15,285 nt of DNA from an uncultured Clostridia bacterium (GTDB lineage: Bacteria > Bacillota > Clostridia > TANB77 > CAG-508): the NCBI GenBank assembly GCA_947626705.1, contig CANQTJ010000024.1:1-15285 (forward strand), written 5' to 3'. Positions 8,724 to 14,819 of this stretch are shown in pieces. Position 1 is the first letter of the stretch. Each line of letters begins with the position of its first letter. Below the pieces are notes generated by a model. The model was not told the DNA's origin. It saw nothing but the letters and a program-made list of their open reading frames with translations, and searched no databases. Both the position numbers and the translations under genes were made by a program.

Positions 8724-9218
8724 TTATATTTTTTCTAAATATAATGTTATAGGTTTTGAAATTCTACTAGAATTACTTACAAACATATATATTCCATCTA
8801 TACGCGTTTCTATCATCAAAAATGTAGATACAAATTCATTACATGTGTCAGACATACGCATTGAATATGTTTTTAATATAGTATTAGAAAGGTCTAGTCC
8901 ATCTGGATAATCACTTACTTTTGCCCAAACATTAATTGTACTAGGTGTTGTAGTTTCTAATTTTAATATATTATTATTTAAATCTCTATTACCCTCAATT
9001 TCATAAATTTTATTATAATAATTATCTAAAGTTTCAGTTTCTTTTTGCTGTGCATTTTTTGACTTTTCCTTTGCTAATTTTGCATTTTCAAATAGTCCAT
9101 TTCCTGTTAATTGTGCTATTGATATTCCGGCTAATATTAATAAAATTATTATTGTTATAACAAGTGCTACTAGCGTAATTCCTTTACTTTCTTTATACGT
9201 TTTTTGATTTAATTTCAT
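8724..9218 (-). CDS. Type IV prepilin-like surface protein B
   Basis: The 164-residue protein has a 13-residue leader ending in SKG, then ITLVALVITIIILLILAGIS, with prepilin peptidase cleavage expected after Gly13. Mature residue 5 is Ala rather than Glu. The helix and following charged segment are almost the same as in the neighbouring prepilin-like protein. The C-terminal domain (about residues 80-164) shares no obvious similarity with it and is unrecognised. GGGG lies eight bases before the ATG, and a promoter with an extended -10 lies at 9303-9331. The gene directly downstream is the second prepilin-like gene, and the two are likely co-transcribed, although a lone TATAAT (8686-8681 on the - strand) without a good -35 also lies in the gap. 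Confidence 0.82.
   Translation of the reverse strand: MKLNQKTYKESKGITLVALVITIIILLILAGISIAQLTGNGLFENAKLAKEKSKNAQQKETETLDNYYNKIYEIEGNRDLNNNILKLETTTPSTINVWAKVSDYPDGLDLSNTILKTYSMRMSDTCNEFVSTFLMIETRIDGIYMFVSNSSRISKPITLYLEKI
9040..9158 (-). repeat. Near-identical 119-bp prepilin module, copy 2
   Basis: This is the partner of 8466-8584, in the same orientation and at the equivalent place in the upstream prepilin-like gene. The conservation is at nucleotide level, including synonymous positions, which points to recent duplication or gene conversion rather than protein selection alone. Confidence 0.85.
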
Positions 9219-9302
9219 TTGTTTTCCCCTTTCTTCATTTGTTTATTTTGCTCTAATTTTGTTTTTATTATGTAACATTGTTATTACATTTTTTCTTCTT
9301 CA

Positions 9303-9331
9303 ATTTTATCATTTGTATATTTTTTTGTAAA
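9303..9331 (-). promoter_or_regulatory. Promoter of the prepilin-like gene pair
   Basis: The - strand carries TTTACA (9331-9326), 17 bases, then TAAAAT (9308-9303), with TGA just before the -10. The leader to the ATG at 9218 is about 78 bases. Confidence 0.6.
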
Positions 9332-9377
9332 TATTATTTGTGATTTTTATGATATTTTATTTTATAACTTGTAAACA

Positions 9378-9422
9378 TAAATAAAAAGTATGAAAATTTT
9401 AAAAATCAATTCCATACTTTTT
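9378..9422 (-). terminator. Terminator of the LPXTG DUF4832 gene
   Basis: AAAAAGTATG (9383-9392) and CATACTTTTT (9413-9422) pair over 10 bp around a 20-base loop. On the - strand the stem runs directly into TTTTTATTTATG. It lies about 55 bases after the stop of the DUF4832 gene. Confidence 0.7.
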
Positions 9423-9477
9423 GTATTTTATATTTCAAACATTCATATCTATTTTTGCTTTTACTATTTTCTATATA

Positions 9478-11316
9478 TTATTTATTATATTTTAGTTGTA
9501 CTGCTATTAATACAGTATTTACAATACTTAATAATAACAATATTTGTATTATATGTAAATTACCTCCTGTATTTGGTAATTTTGATGAAGAAATTGTTGT
9601 ATCTCCTTTTGTATTCATTGTTACATCTTTATTAGCATTTGTAACTATATTTGAATTATAACTTAATTTTTCACCATTAATTTCATTTATATTATTATCT
9701 ATTTTTTGATTATTAATTTCATTTATACTATTATCTATCTTTTCATTATTAGTTTCATTCATACTATCATCTGTTTTCTCACTATTAGTTTTATTCATAT
9801 TACTATATGTTATTTCGCTGTTAGTTTCATTTACATTATTAGTAATAATATTTTCATTATTTAAAATATTATTTTGCTCTGTTTTTTGTGGTGTAACTTC
9901 TGATATTATAACACTACCTATATAGTTTGCTCCAAAATTTTCTTTCCAAATATTAGAGTTTGCTAACTGAATACATTTATAGTTATTATCTGTATTCATA
10001 TTTCCATTTTGTGATATCCTTAAATATATGTTCCAATTACCTAAATCAATATTTTCTGGCAATGGAACATCTATGCCTACAGTCGTAATTTCTCTTGAAT
10101 TCCAAGTGGTAGCGTCTATATTTGTAGGTATCTCATAAGTTTTTCCATCTTTTTCTAATATTAAAGTTACTATTTTATCATTAATTAAATTTCCAAATCC
10201 TACGTTTTCAATCTGTAATTTTATTTTTAATGATTGGTTTACTTCTATTTTATTTATAATTTCTGATTTTCTTAAAACAAATCTATAACCTAGATGATTT
10301 GCTACATAAGTATATCCATCTTTTCCTACATAAGCTTTGTCTTCCCCATTGTAAATCTCTTTTTTCCAATCAGCAATTACATTATTATTCCATTCTGTAT
10401 TCAAATATGTAGTATGAGTCCTAAACCCTTCTTTTGATATATATTCTATTGTATTTAAAGGTGTTTTGCTAGCATAGTTTGCTACTACCTCACCTCCATA
10501 AAATGTATGCATTGCTTGTTTTTCTAACCACGATACTTCAATTTCTCTATTTGCAAATGTTCCAAGGTCACTCTCTGAGCCCAAATATCCGTCATTATAT
10601 AATCCTACTCTATATGCCTTTGTACCTTTCTGAGTAATATTTTCATTTAATTTTTTTCTATCAATTCCAAGCCATTTAACATAATAATTAGGTGTTCTAA
10701 CTCCTATTTTTATTGTTTCAGGTACTGTATCTAACATTACATCTATAGCTTTACTAACATTATCTGTACTTGATACTTTACTTGTATGCATTTCTCCCCA
10801 TGGTCCAAAAAATCCAAGTTCTACATAAGTTAATACATCTTTATTTTTTTCAAATATTGGCTTTAATTGTGAAATATGCTTTAATATCATATCCAAAGAA
10901 GGTTCTAGATTCGCATGTCCATTAAATCCATCATACGCAAATCTTATAATTACACTTCCACCATTATTTCTAATATTAGAAAATGTTTCATCTAGTGCAT
11001 TTAATGCATCTTCTGTAAATTCTAAATCTCCTGTTCCATTAACTGCTCCTGAAAAGTTCCCAATATCAACTCTTAAATGTACTAAATTAGCACGAGAATT
11101 AGTTGCTTTGGTTCCTGATGGCATCATTTTAAGAAATGCTGTACTATAAAATCCTTTTTCTGGATTTTTAATGTTGTCTGTCATCTCATTATAATCTATA
11201 TTGTCTACTAATGTATATTCTTGATTATCTGTTGCTTGTAAATATGTATATTTAGTTAATATTATTACTAATATTATATTTATGAATAAAATTATTTTTA
11301 AAATTTTATACTTCAT
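9478..11316 (-). CDS. LPXTG-anchored DUF4874/DUF4832 family surface protein
   Basis: The 612-residue product has a signal peptide (hydrophobic 7-21, probable cleavage near 28). An N-terminal DUF4874-like region (about 45-215) follows, with NPEKGFY (51-57) and GFFGPWGE (168-175). A DUF4832-like region (about 235-470) comes next. This pair is typical of uncharacterised, glycoside-hydrolase-like secreted proteins. The DGYLG stretch (242-246), EVSWLEKQA and the PWGE acid are candidate active-site surroundings, but no reaction is established. Residues 496-555 are five 12-residue N/E/K-rich repeats forming a wall-spanning stalk. The C-terminus has LPNTGG (580-585), a hydrophobic helix and a KYNK tail, which is a sortase signal. 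The protein should therefore be linked to peptidoglycan and face outward. AGGAAG precedes the ATG, its own promoter lies at 11345-11350, and the terminator is at 9378-9422, so it is transcribed alone. No sortase gene lies in the window. Confidence 0.85.
   Translation of the reverse strand: MKYKILKIILFINIILVIILTKYTYLQATDNQEYTLVDNIDYNEMTDNIKNPEKGFYSTAFLKMMPSGTKATNSRANLVHLRVDIGNFSGAVNGTGDLEFTEDALNALDETFSNIRNNGGSVIIRFAYDGFNGHANLEPSLDMILKHISQLKPIFEKNKDVLTYVELGFFGPWGEMHTSKVSSTDNVSKAIDVMLDTVPETIKIGVRTPNYYVKWLGIDRKKLNENITQKGTKAYRVGLYNDGYLGSESDLGTFANREIEVSWLEKQAMHTFYGGEVVANYASKTPLNTIEYISKEGFRTHTTYLNTEWNNNVIADWKKEIYNGEDKAYVGKDGYTYVANHLGYRFVLRKSEIINKIEVNQSLKIKLQIENVGFGNLINDKIVTLILEKDGKTYEIPTNIDATTWNSREITTVGIDVPLPENIDLGNWNIYLRISQNGNMNTDNNYKCIQLANSNIWKENFGANYIGSVIISEVTPQKTEQNNILNNENIITNNVNETNSEITYSNMNKTNSEKTDDSMNETNNEKIDNSINEINNQKIDNNINEINGEKLSYNSNIVTNANKDVTMNTKGDTTISSSKLPNTGGNLHIIQILLLLSIVNTVLIAVQLKYNK
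9652..9831 (-). repeat. Five tandem 36-bp coding repeats (stalk of the DUF4832 protein)
   Basis: Five consecutive 12-residue units follow the pattern N-E/K-T/I-N-x-E/Q-K/I-x-x-x-x-M/I. Examples are NKTNSEKTDDSM, NETNNEKIDNSI and NEINNQKIDNNI. They sit between the folded domains and the LPNTGG signal. The units are diverged, not identical. Confidence 0.8.
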
Positions 11317-11344
11317 TTTTTTCTTCCTTTCACTATATATCTAA

Positions 11345-11350
11345 ATTATA
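11345..11350 (-). promoter_or_regulatory. Extended -10 promoter of the DUF4832 gene
   Basis: TATAAT (11350-11345 on the - strand) is preceded by TGA, giving TGATATAAT. The -35 candidate at the right distance (TTCCAA) is poor, so recognition probably relies on the extended -10. The start codon is about 30 bases downstream. Confidence 0.6.
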
Positions 11351-11386
11351 TCATTTTTTGTGTAAAATTGGAAGTATTTATAAACA

Positions 11387-11426
11387 AAAAACAGGCAGAC
11401 TGAAATTAATCAATCTGCCTAATTTT
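11387..11426 (-). terminator. Terminator of the rpsF-ssb-rpsR operon
   Basis: AGGCAGA (11393-11399) pairs with TCTGCCT (11414-11420), with a few extra pairs inside the loop. On the - strand the stem leads straight into GTTTTTTGTTTAT. The + strand side also has AATTTTTTATT, so it could act in both directions. It lies about 10 bases after the rpsR stop. Confidence 0.85.
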
Positions 11427-11429
11427 TTA

Positions 11430-11711
11430 TTATTGTTGTGAATATGGTAATACAGCAATATGTCTAGCTCTTTTTACTGCAGTAGTAATATCTCTTTGAT
11501 GTTTAGCACAACAACCTGTTGTTCTTCTTGGTAAGATTTTTCCTTTATCATTAACAAATTTCTTTAATTGTTCTGGATTTTTGTAATCTAATTCAAAGTT
11601 TTTATCACTACATAAAACACACACTTTTTTTCTTTGTTTTCTGAATCTTGGATTGTAATCCTCATCATAGTTTTTATTGTTATTTCTTTTATTTTGTTTT
11701 TTATCTGCCAT
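11430..11711 (-). CDS. rpsR: 30S ribosomal protein bS18
   Basis: bS18 binds the platform of the 30S subunit together with bS6. The product has 93 residues, with an N-terminal basic/Asn-rich extension (1-25) before the conserved core. Four cysteines (Cys31 and Cys34 as CVLC, Cys67 and Cys68 as GCC, close to His71) mark it as a zinc-binding 'C+' type. The core also has DYKNPEQLKKFV, GKILPRRTTG and HQRDITTAVKRARHIALLP-like sequence. GGGGG lies before the ATG. It is the last gene of rpsF-ssb-rpsR, 21 bases after ssb, followed by a strong terminator. Organisms with C+ forms often also carry C- paralogues expressed under zinc shortage. None is in this window. Confidence 0.97.
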   Translation of the reverse strand: MADKKQNKRNNNKNYDEDYNPRFRKQRKKVCVLCSDKNFELDYKNPEQLKKFVNDKGKILPRRTTGCCAKHQRDITTAVKRARHIAVLPYSQQ

Positions 11712-11732
11712 TTTTCTTTCCCCCTTTCGGTT

Positions 11733-12164
11733 TTAGAATGGTAAATCATCTGTTGAAGATGTTACTTCAAAGTCTGACCCCATATTCCCTGGTGTTGTTT
11801 CTCCGAAAGCATTGTCGAATGCTGTATTTCCAGCTTCTCCTTCTCTTTTGCTATCTGCAAAATATGCTTCTTCTGCAACAACTTCTGTTATATAATGTTT
11901 TACACCTTGGTCATCATCCCAATTTCTTGTTTGAATTCTTCCAATTATACCTACTTGTTGACCTTTTTTAAAGTATTTACTGCAAAATTCTCCTGTTTTA
12001 CTCCAAGCAACAATATTTATGAAGTCTGCTTGTCTTTCTTCTCCTTGTCTTGCAAATCTTCTATTTACTGCAAGGCTAAAAGATGCAACCAATGTATTGT
12101 TTGTTTGAGTATATCTTACTTCTGGGTCTCTTGTTAATCTTCCCATTAAAATTACTTTGTTCAT
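11733..12164 (-). CDS. ssb: Single-stranded DNA-binding protein
   Basis: SSB coats single-stranded DNA at forks and repair sites and recruits partners. The 143-residue product has the OB-fold (about 1-105) starting MNKVILMGRLTRDPEVRYT, with DFINIVAWSKTGEFCSKYFKKGQ and VGIIGRIQTRNWDD. A short flexible Gly/Asn/Thr linker follows, and the acidic tip DDLPF at the C-terminus is the docking peptide for partner proteins. AGGTG lies before the ATG. Its place between rpsF and rpsR is the classic bacterial arrangement. There is a 66-base gap after rpsF and 21 bases before rpsR. Confidence 0.97.
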   Translation of the reverse strand: MNKVILMGRLTRDPEVRYTQTNNTLVASFSLAVNRRFARQGEERQADFINIVAWSKTGEFCSKYFKKGQQVGIIGRIQTRNWDDDQGVKHYITEVVAEEAYFADSKREGEAGNTAFDNAFGETTPGNMGSDFEVTSSTDDLPF

Positions 12165-12230
12165 ATTTTATCACCTTTCTTTACTTCTAATAAAGGTCCC
12201 TTTTCTTTATTTTAATTTTTTGACTATGTA

Positions 12231-12512
12231 TTAGTCCATTTTGACAACGATAAATTTTAATACGTCATCTGTAATTCTGTAAACTCTTTCTAGCTCAGCA
12301 ATCAATTCTGGCTTTGCTTCAAAATGGAAAACTGTATAAATTCCCTCTGCATTTTTCTTTATTTCATAAGCTAGTTTCTTTTTGCCCATTTCTTCTACAG
12401 ATTCTACTTTTCCATTCTTATTTATCAATCCAGTAAATTTATCTTGTAGTGATTTTACAGCTGCTTCATCTAAATTTGGATTGATAATGATAACACTTTC
12501 GTATTTGTTCAT
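12231..12512 (-). CDS. rpsF: 30S ribosomal protein bS6
   Basis: bS6 pairs with bS18 on the 30S platform. From the ATG at 12512 the protein has 93 residues, typical of the family, beginning MNKYESVIIINPNLDE and containing GKKKLAYEIKKNAEGIYTVFHFEA and a final VYRITDDVLKFIVVKMD. I prefer this start over the in-frame GTG at 12521, because that GTG is part of the ribosome binding site GGGAGGTG. The proper spacing points to the ATG. It is the first gene of the rpsF-ssb-rpsR operon. The leader of about 100 bases from the promoter at 12620-12648 carries an inverted repeat at its 5' end. The S6:S18 complex is known to autoregulate such operons in other bacteria, but I could not identify that binding motif with confidence. 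Confidence 0.96.
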   Translation of the reverse strand: MNKYESVIIINPNLDEAAVKSLQDKFTGLINKNGKVESVEEMGKKKLAYEIKKNAEGIYTVFHFEAKPELIAELERVYRITDDVLKFIVVKMD

Positions 12513-12567
12513 TATTTTCACCTCCCTTTGGATTATAACCCACCTTTTCTTAGATGAGTAGAGATTG

Positions 12568-12614
12568 TGTTCAAAATATTTTTATTGAAATTTACATATA
12601 ATGCTTTTTGAACA
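12568..12614 (-). promoter_or_regulatory. Inverted repeat at the 5' end of the rpsF transcript
   Basis: TGTTCAAAA (12568-12576) and TTTTGAACA (12606-12614) are perfect 9-base inverted copies 29 bases apart. The right arm coincides with the predicted start of the rpsF-ssb-rpsR transcript (near 12613), so the mRNA would begin with this stem. It may stabilise the mRNA, form part of a leader, or be a DNA operator. Confidence 0.45.
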
Positions 12615-12619
12615 TTGCT

Positions 12620-12648
12620 ATTTTATCATGTTTTTTTTATTTTTGCAA
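12620..12648 (-). promoter_or_regulatory. Promoter of rpsF-ssb-rpsR
   Basis: The - strand carries TTGCAA (12648-12643), 17 bases, then TAAAAT (12625-12620), with TGA before the -10 (extended element). It faces away from the rplM promoter, and the two -35 boxes are about 30 bases apart. Confidence 0.75.
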
Positions 12649-12677
12649 GTATTTATTGAAAATTTTTCCAAAAAACA

Positions 12678-12706
12678 TTGACAAATCAGCTATTTTGTAA
12701 TAAAAT
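12678..12706 (+). promoter_or_regulatory. Promoter of rplM-rpsI
   Basis: TTGACA (12678-12683), 17 bases, then TAAAAT (12701-12706) on the + strand. A 7-bp inverted repeat, CTATTTT (12690-12696) with AAAATAG (12702-12708), overlaps the -10. Expected transcription start is near 12713. Confidence 0.8.
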
Positions 12707-12728
12707 AGTTAAGCATTAAGTAAAATGA

Positions 12729-12771
12729 AACTAAAATCTTTGGTTTCTCCCCGGTGACTTAAGATTTAGTT
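12729..12771 (+). promoter_or_regulatory. Candidate L13 (rplM) leader element
   Basis: In the rplM 5' leader, AACTAAAATCTT (12729-12740) pairs with AAGATTTAGTT (12761-12771), 11 pairs with one bulged A. The stem encloses the only GC-rich patch of the leader, CTCCCCGGTGACTT (12747-12760). Its position, size and CCGGTGAC core fit the Firmicute L13 leader class thought to mediate ribosomal-protein autoregulation. The assignment rests on memory of the family and was not checked with a covariance model. Confidence 0.55.
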
Positions 12772-12806
12772 CATATAAAATATAAAAATAGGAGGGTGTT
12801 ATCATC

Positions 12807-13244
12807 ATGAATAATACAACATATAGTGCAAAAAAAAGTGAAATAGAAAGTAAATGGTACATTATTGACGCAGCTGAAAAACCTTTAGGTAGAGTTGCAA
12901 CAGAAGCAGCAAAATTATTAAGAGGAAAACATAAACCAACATTTACACCTAATATTGATACAGGTGACCATGTTATTATAATCAATTGTAAAGATGTAAA
13001 ATTAACAGGTAATAAGTTAGACCAAAAATTATATAGACATCATTCAGGTTATATTGGTGGAATGAAAGAAGTTCCAGCAAGAGTTATGCTTGAAAAATCA
13101 CCTGAAAAAGCTATGATGTTAGCTATTAAAGGTATGTTACCTCATAATTCTTTAGGAAGAACTCAATTAAAAAAATTAAGAGTATATGCAGGTAGTGAAC
13201 ATGAAAATCAAGCACAAAAACCAGAAGTATGGGAGGTTAAATAG
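12807..13244 (+). CDS. rplM: 50S ribosomal protein uL13
   Basis: uL13 is an early-assembly protein of the large subunit. The 145-residue product shows the family's KWYIIDAAEKPLGRVATEAAKLLRGKHKPT (17-46), DTGDHVIIINCKDVKLTGNKLDQK, YRHHSGYIGGMK and GMLPHNSLGRTQLKKLRVYAGSEHEN. Length and order are normal. GGAGGGTG lies eight bases before the ATG. It is transcribed rightward from its own promoter, through a structured leader, and is followed two bases later by rpsI, whose ribosome binding site lies inside the last codons of this gene. Confidence 0.98.
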   Translation: MNNTTYSAKKSEIESKWYIIDAAEKPLGRVATEAAKLLRGKHKPTFTPNIDTGDHVIIINCKDVKLTGNKLDQKLYRHHSGYIGGMKEVPARVMLEKSPEKAMMLAIKGMLPHNSLGRTQLKKLRVYAGSEHENQAQKPEVWEVK

Positions 13245-13246
13245 AA

Positions 13247-13648
13247 ATGGCAAAATCAGAAAAAATAGTATATTATGGTACAGGTAGAAGAAAATCTTCT
13301 ATAGCTAGGGTAAGATTAGTAGAAGGTTCAGGAAAAATTACAATAAATGGAGAAGATATTGATAAATTCTTTGGACTAGAAACTTTGAAAGTAATTGTAA
13401 AACAACCATTAACAGTTACAAATACAACTACTAAATATGATGTTATTTGTTCTGTAAAAGGTGGCGGATTTACTGGTCAAGCTGGAGCTATTCGTCATGG
13501 TATTGCAAGAGCATTAAATGAAGCAAATTCTGAATATAGGCCTGTTTTAAAACAAAACGGATTTTTAACAAGAGATCCACGTATGAAGGAAAGAAAAAAA
13601 TACGGTCTTAAAAAGGCTCGTAAGGCTCCTCAATTCAGTAAGAGATAA
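13247..13648 (+). CDS. rpsI: 30S ribosomal protein uS9
   Basis: uS9 lies in the 30S head, and its C-terminal tail reaches the P-site tRNA. The 133-residue product contains YYGTGRRKSSIARVRLVEGSG, the KGGGFTGQAGAIRHGIARAL block and the basic C-terminus RKKYGLKKARKAPQFSKR, ending in the invariant SKR. Its ribosome binding site, GGGAGG, is encoded within the final codons of rplM, and the gap between the genes is two bases, so translation is probably coupled. A strong terminator lies 23 bases after the stop. Confidence 0.98.
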   Translation: MAKSEKIVYYGTGRRKSSIARVRLVEGSGKITINGEDIDKFFGLETLKVIVKQPLTVTNTTTKYDVICSVKGGGFTGQAGAIRHGIARALNEANSEYRPVLKQNGFLTRDPRMKERKKYGLKKARKAPQFSKR

Positions 13649-13671
13649 AAAAATTTCACTAAAAATATTAA

Positions 13672-13704
13672 GTCTCAAAAGTCTTAAAGCTTTTGAGGCT
13701 TTTT
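13672..13704 (+). terminator. Terminator of rplM-rpsI
   Basis: GTCTCAAAAG (13672-13681) pairs with CTTTTGAGGC (13690-13699) over 10 bp including one wobble, around an eight-base loop, followed by five T residues. It is placed just after the rpsI stop on the + strand. Confidence 0.85.
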
Positions 13705-13728
13705 CATTAAAATAAATTATTAGCACAA

Positions 13729-13769
13729 TAAAAAAAAAGCCACCTTTTCCAATAAAATGGTAAGGTGGT
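13729..13769 (-). terminator. Terminator of the small unknown gene
   Basis: GCCACCTT (13739-13746) pairs with AAGGTGGT (13762-13769), with inner CCA/TGG pairs. On the - strand the stem runs into CTTTTTTTTT, a nine-T tract. It begins seven bases past the stop of the small gene and is a strong intrinsic terminator, convergent with the rpsI terminator. Confidence 0.85.
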
Positions 13770-13775
13770 AGGTGG

Positions 13776-14006
13776 TTATTTCTGGTATCTTACAATCTTG
13801 AAATATTGTTGATTATAAGGTCTAATTATCTTTTCATCTCTAGAATTTAATTCTTCTTCAACCAGACGGTAAAACTCCTCTCTTTGTGAAAATGGAATAC
13901 CATCATCACAAATAATTACTGTGTACGGATTATGGAAGCTGAACTCCTTTTCATATAATCTTTGGGCCTCTTCACTAGCTTTAGACTCCAATTTCCATTT
14001 TTCCAT
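13776..14006 (-). CDS. Small protein of unknown function
   Basis: I do not recognise this 76-residue protein. It is soluble and highly charged, with no signal peptide, membrane segment or Cys pair beyond a single Cys. It opens with a helical EKWKLESKASEEAQRLYEKEF, continues with a hydrophobic strand YTVIICDDG and a second charged helix, and ends in QQYFKIVRYQK. The mix suggests a small alpha/beta fold. Reality as a gene is well supported: a consensus promoter (14048-14076), AGGAGG, and a strong dedicated terminator. The ATG at 14006 is 11 bases past AGGAGG. The in-frame ATG at 14015 is only two bases past it and so is less likely. Monocistronic, with no obvious link to its neighbours. Confidence 0.75.
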   Translation of the reverse strand: MEKWKLESKASEEAQRLYEKEFSFHNPYTVIICDDGIPFSQREEFYRLVEEELNSRDEKIIRPYNQQYFKIVRYQK

Positions 14007-14047
14007 AATATACATAACCTCCTTTTTATTAGCATACGCTTATATTT

Positions 14048-14076
14048 ATTATACTTCTACTTTATGTAAATGTCAA
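14048..14076 (-). promoter_or_regulatory. Perfect consensus sigma-A promoter of the small unknown gene
   Basis: The - strand carries TTGACA (14076-14071), 17 bases, then TATAAT (14053-14048). Both hexamers and the spacing match consensus, so strong constitutive expression is expected. The -35 begins two bases after the yunB stop. Confidence 0.85.
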
Positions 14077-14077
14077 A

Positions 14078-14819
14078 TTATTGTAATACGTTTAATGTGT
14101 CTCCACTGCTTTCCATTCCTTCTAGATTATAGTAAGTATCTGGTACATTTCCTATTATTACATTTTCCATAAGCAATACTTGATTTTGTATTGTTTGTGA
14201 AATAGTTTCAAATGGTGTTAAAATTACCACTTCACATTTCACCTGTAAATATACTCTATGAAGTGTCTGATTTATACCTTTTGCTATAAATTCACTTTTT
14301 AAATCTGTCTCTATACTTCCTGCAGATGCAATCTTTATATTTATTCTTGGTCCTCCACCTGCAAGTAGTTTAATTCCTGTAAAACTTCCGAAGTGGAATT
14401 TGGATATTATCTTTTCCCATATTATTTATTGCTATTTGAATTCTATTTGGTACATCTGAGCTTATTTCATTCATTGAAATAATATTTGATTTTACCATTC
14501 TAATGTTTCCATCTTTGTCTCTTTCAATTGAAAATAAATCTTCATAGGAATATTTCTTAATCACTTCTGAAGCTTGCTGATTTGATACTATTGTTGCAAT
14601 AGCTTTTGCCTTTTCCTCACATAATGTCCTAAAAATTGGTTCTATTGCATTTAATATTAGTATTGCTGTTAAAAATGCAACTACTAAAATAGCTATCATT
14701 TTTATAAGTGGACCTCCTTTGGGAAGTCCACTATTTCGTATTTTTGATATGTTTGGTGATATTGATATTTTACGAATTTTGGGTATTCGAAAACGAAATC
14801 TTGAATAAATCTTATGCAT
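14078..14819 (-). pseudogene. yunB: Sporulation protein YunB, frameshifted
   Basis: YunB is a sporulation protein made under the mother-cell programme. The first 143 codons (14819-14391) encode a basic N-terminus, one membrane helix (about 40-58) and the YunB features KAKAIATIVSNQQ and YEDLFSIERDKDGNI, up to IQIPL. Reading then leaves frame: the uncorrected frame stops at 14370 after RKFYRN. Skipping one C near 14390 restores 103 more codons (14389-14081, stop at 14078) giving GSFTGIKLLAGGGPRINIKI, SIETDLKSEF, GINQTLHRVYLQVKCEV and VIIGNVPDTYYNLEG, the conserved YunB C-terminal half. The restored product of 246 residues equals the usual length. It is either a true recent inactivation or a one-base sequencing error. 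The ATG overlaps the end of the upstream SPOCS/LysM gene by eight bases, so the two are translationally coupled. AGG lies five bases before the start. Confidence 0.85.

Noticed and set aside
9390..9661. Overlapping + strand open frames of 68-81 codons
   Set aside because: They are antisense to the DUF4832 gene's 3' end and terminator, have runs of Tyr/Leu/Ile typical of AT-rich shadows, and no ribosome binding site.
9652..9831. 36-bp periodic repeats resembling a CRISPR array
   Set aside because: The units are contiguous with no spacers, diverged from one another, and stay in frame inside the DUF4832 protein as a 12-residue repeat.
11813..11819. TGTCGAA, a perfect Spo0A-box heptamer
   Set aside because: It lies inside the ssb coding sequence (Phe-Asp-Asn stretch), far from any promoter, and a 7-base match is expected by chance.
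12731..12985. - strand open frame over the rplM leader and 5' end
   Set aside because: It is antisense to rplM and its leader, without ribosome site or protein similarity. rplM on the other strand is certain.
14370..14390. RKFYRN as the natural C-terminus of a short YunB
   Set aside because: The next frame immediately continues with conserved YunB sequence to a normal full length, so the early stop is the result of a frameshift.
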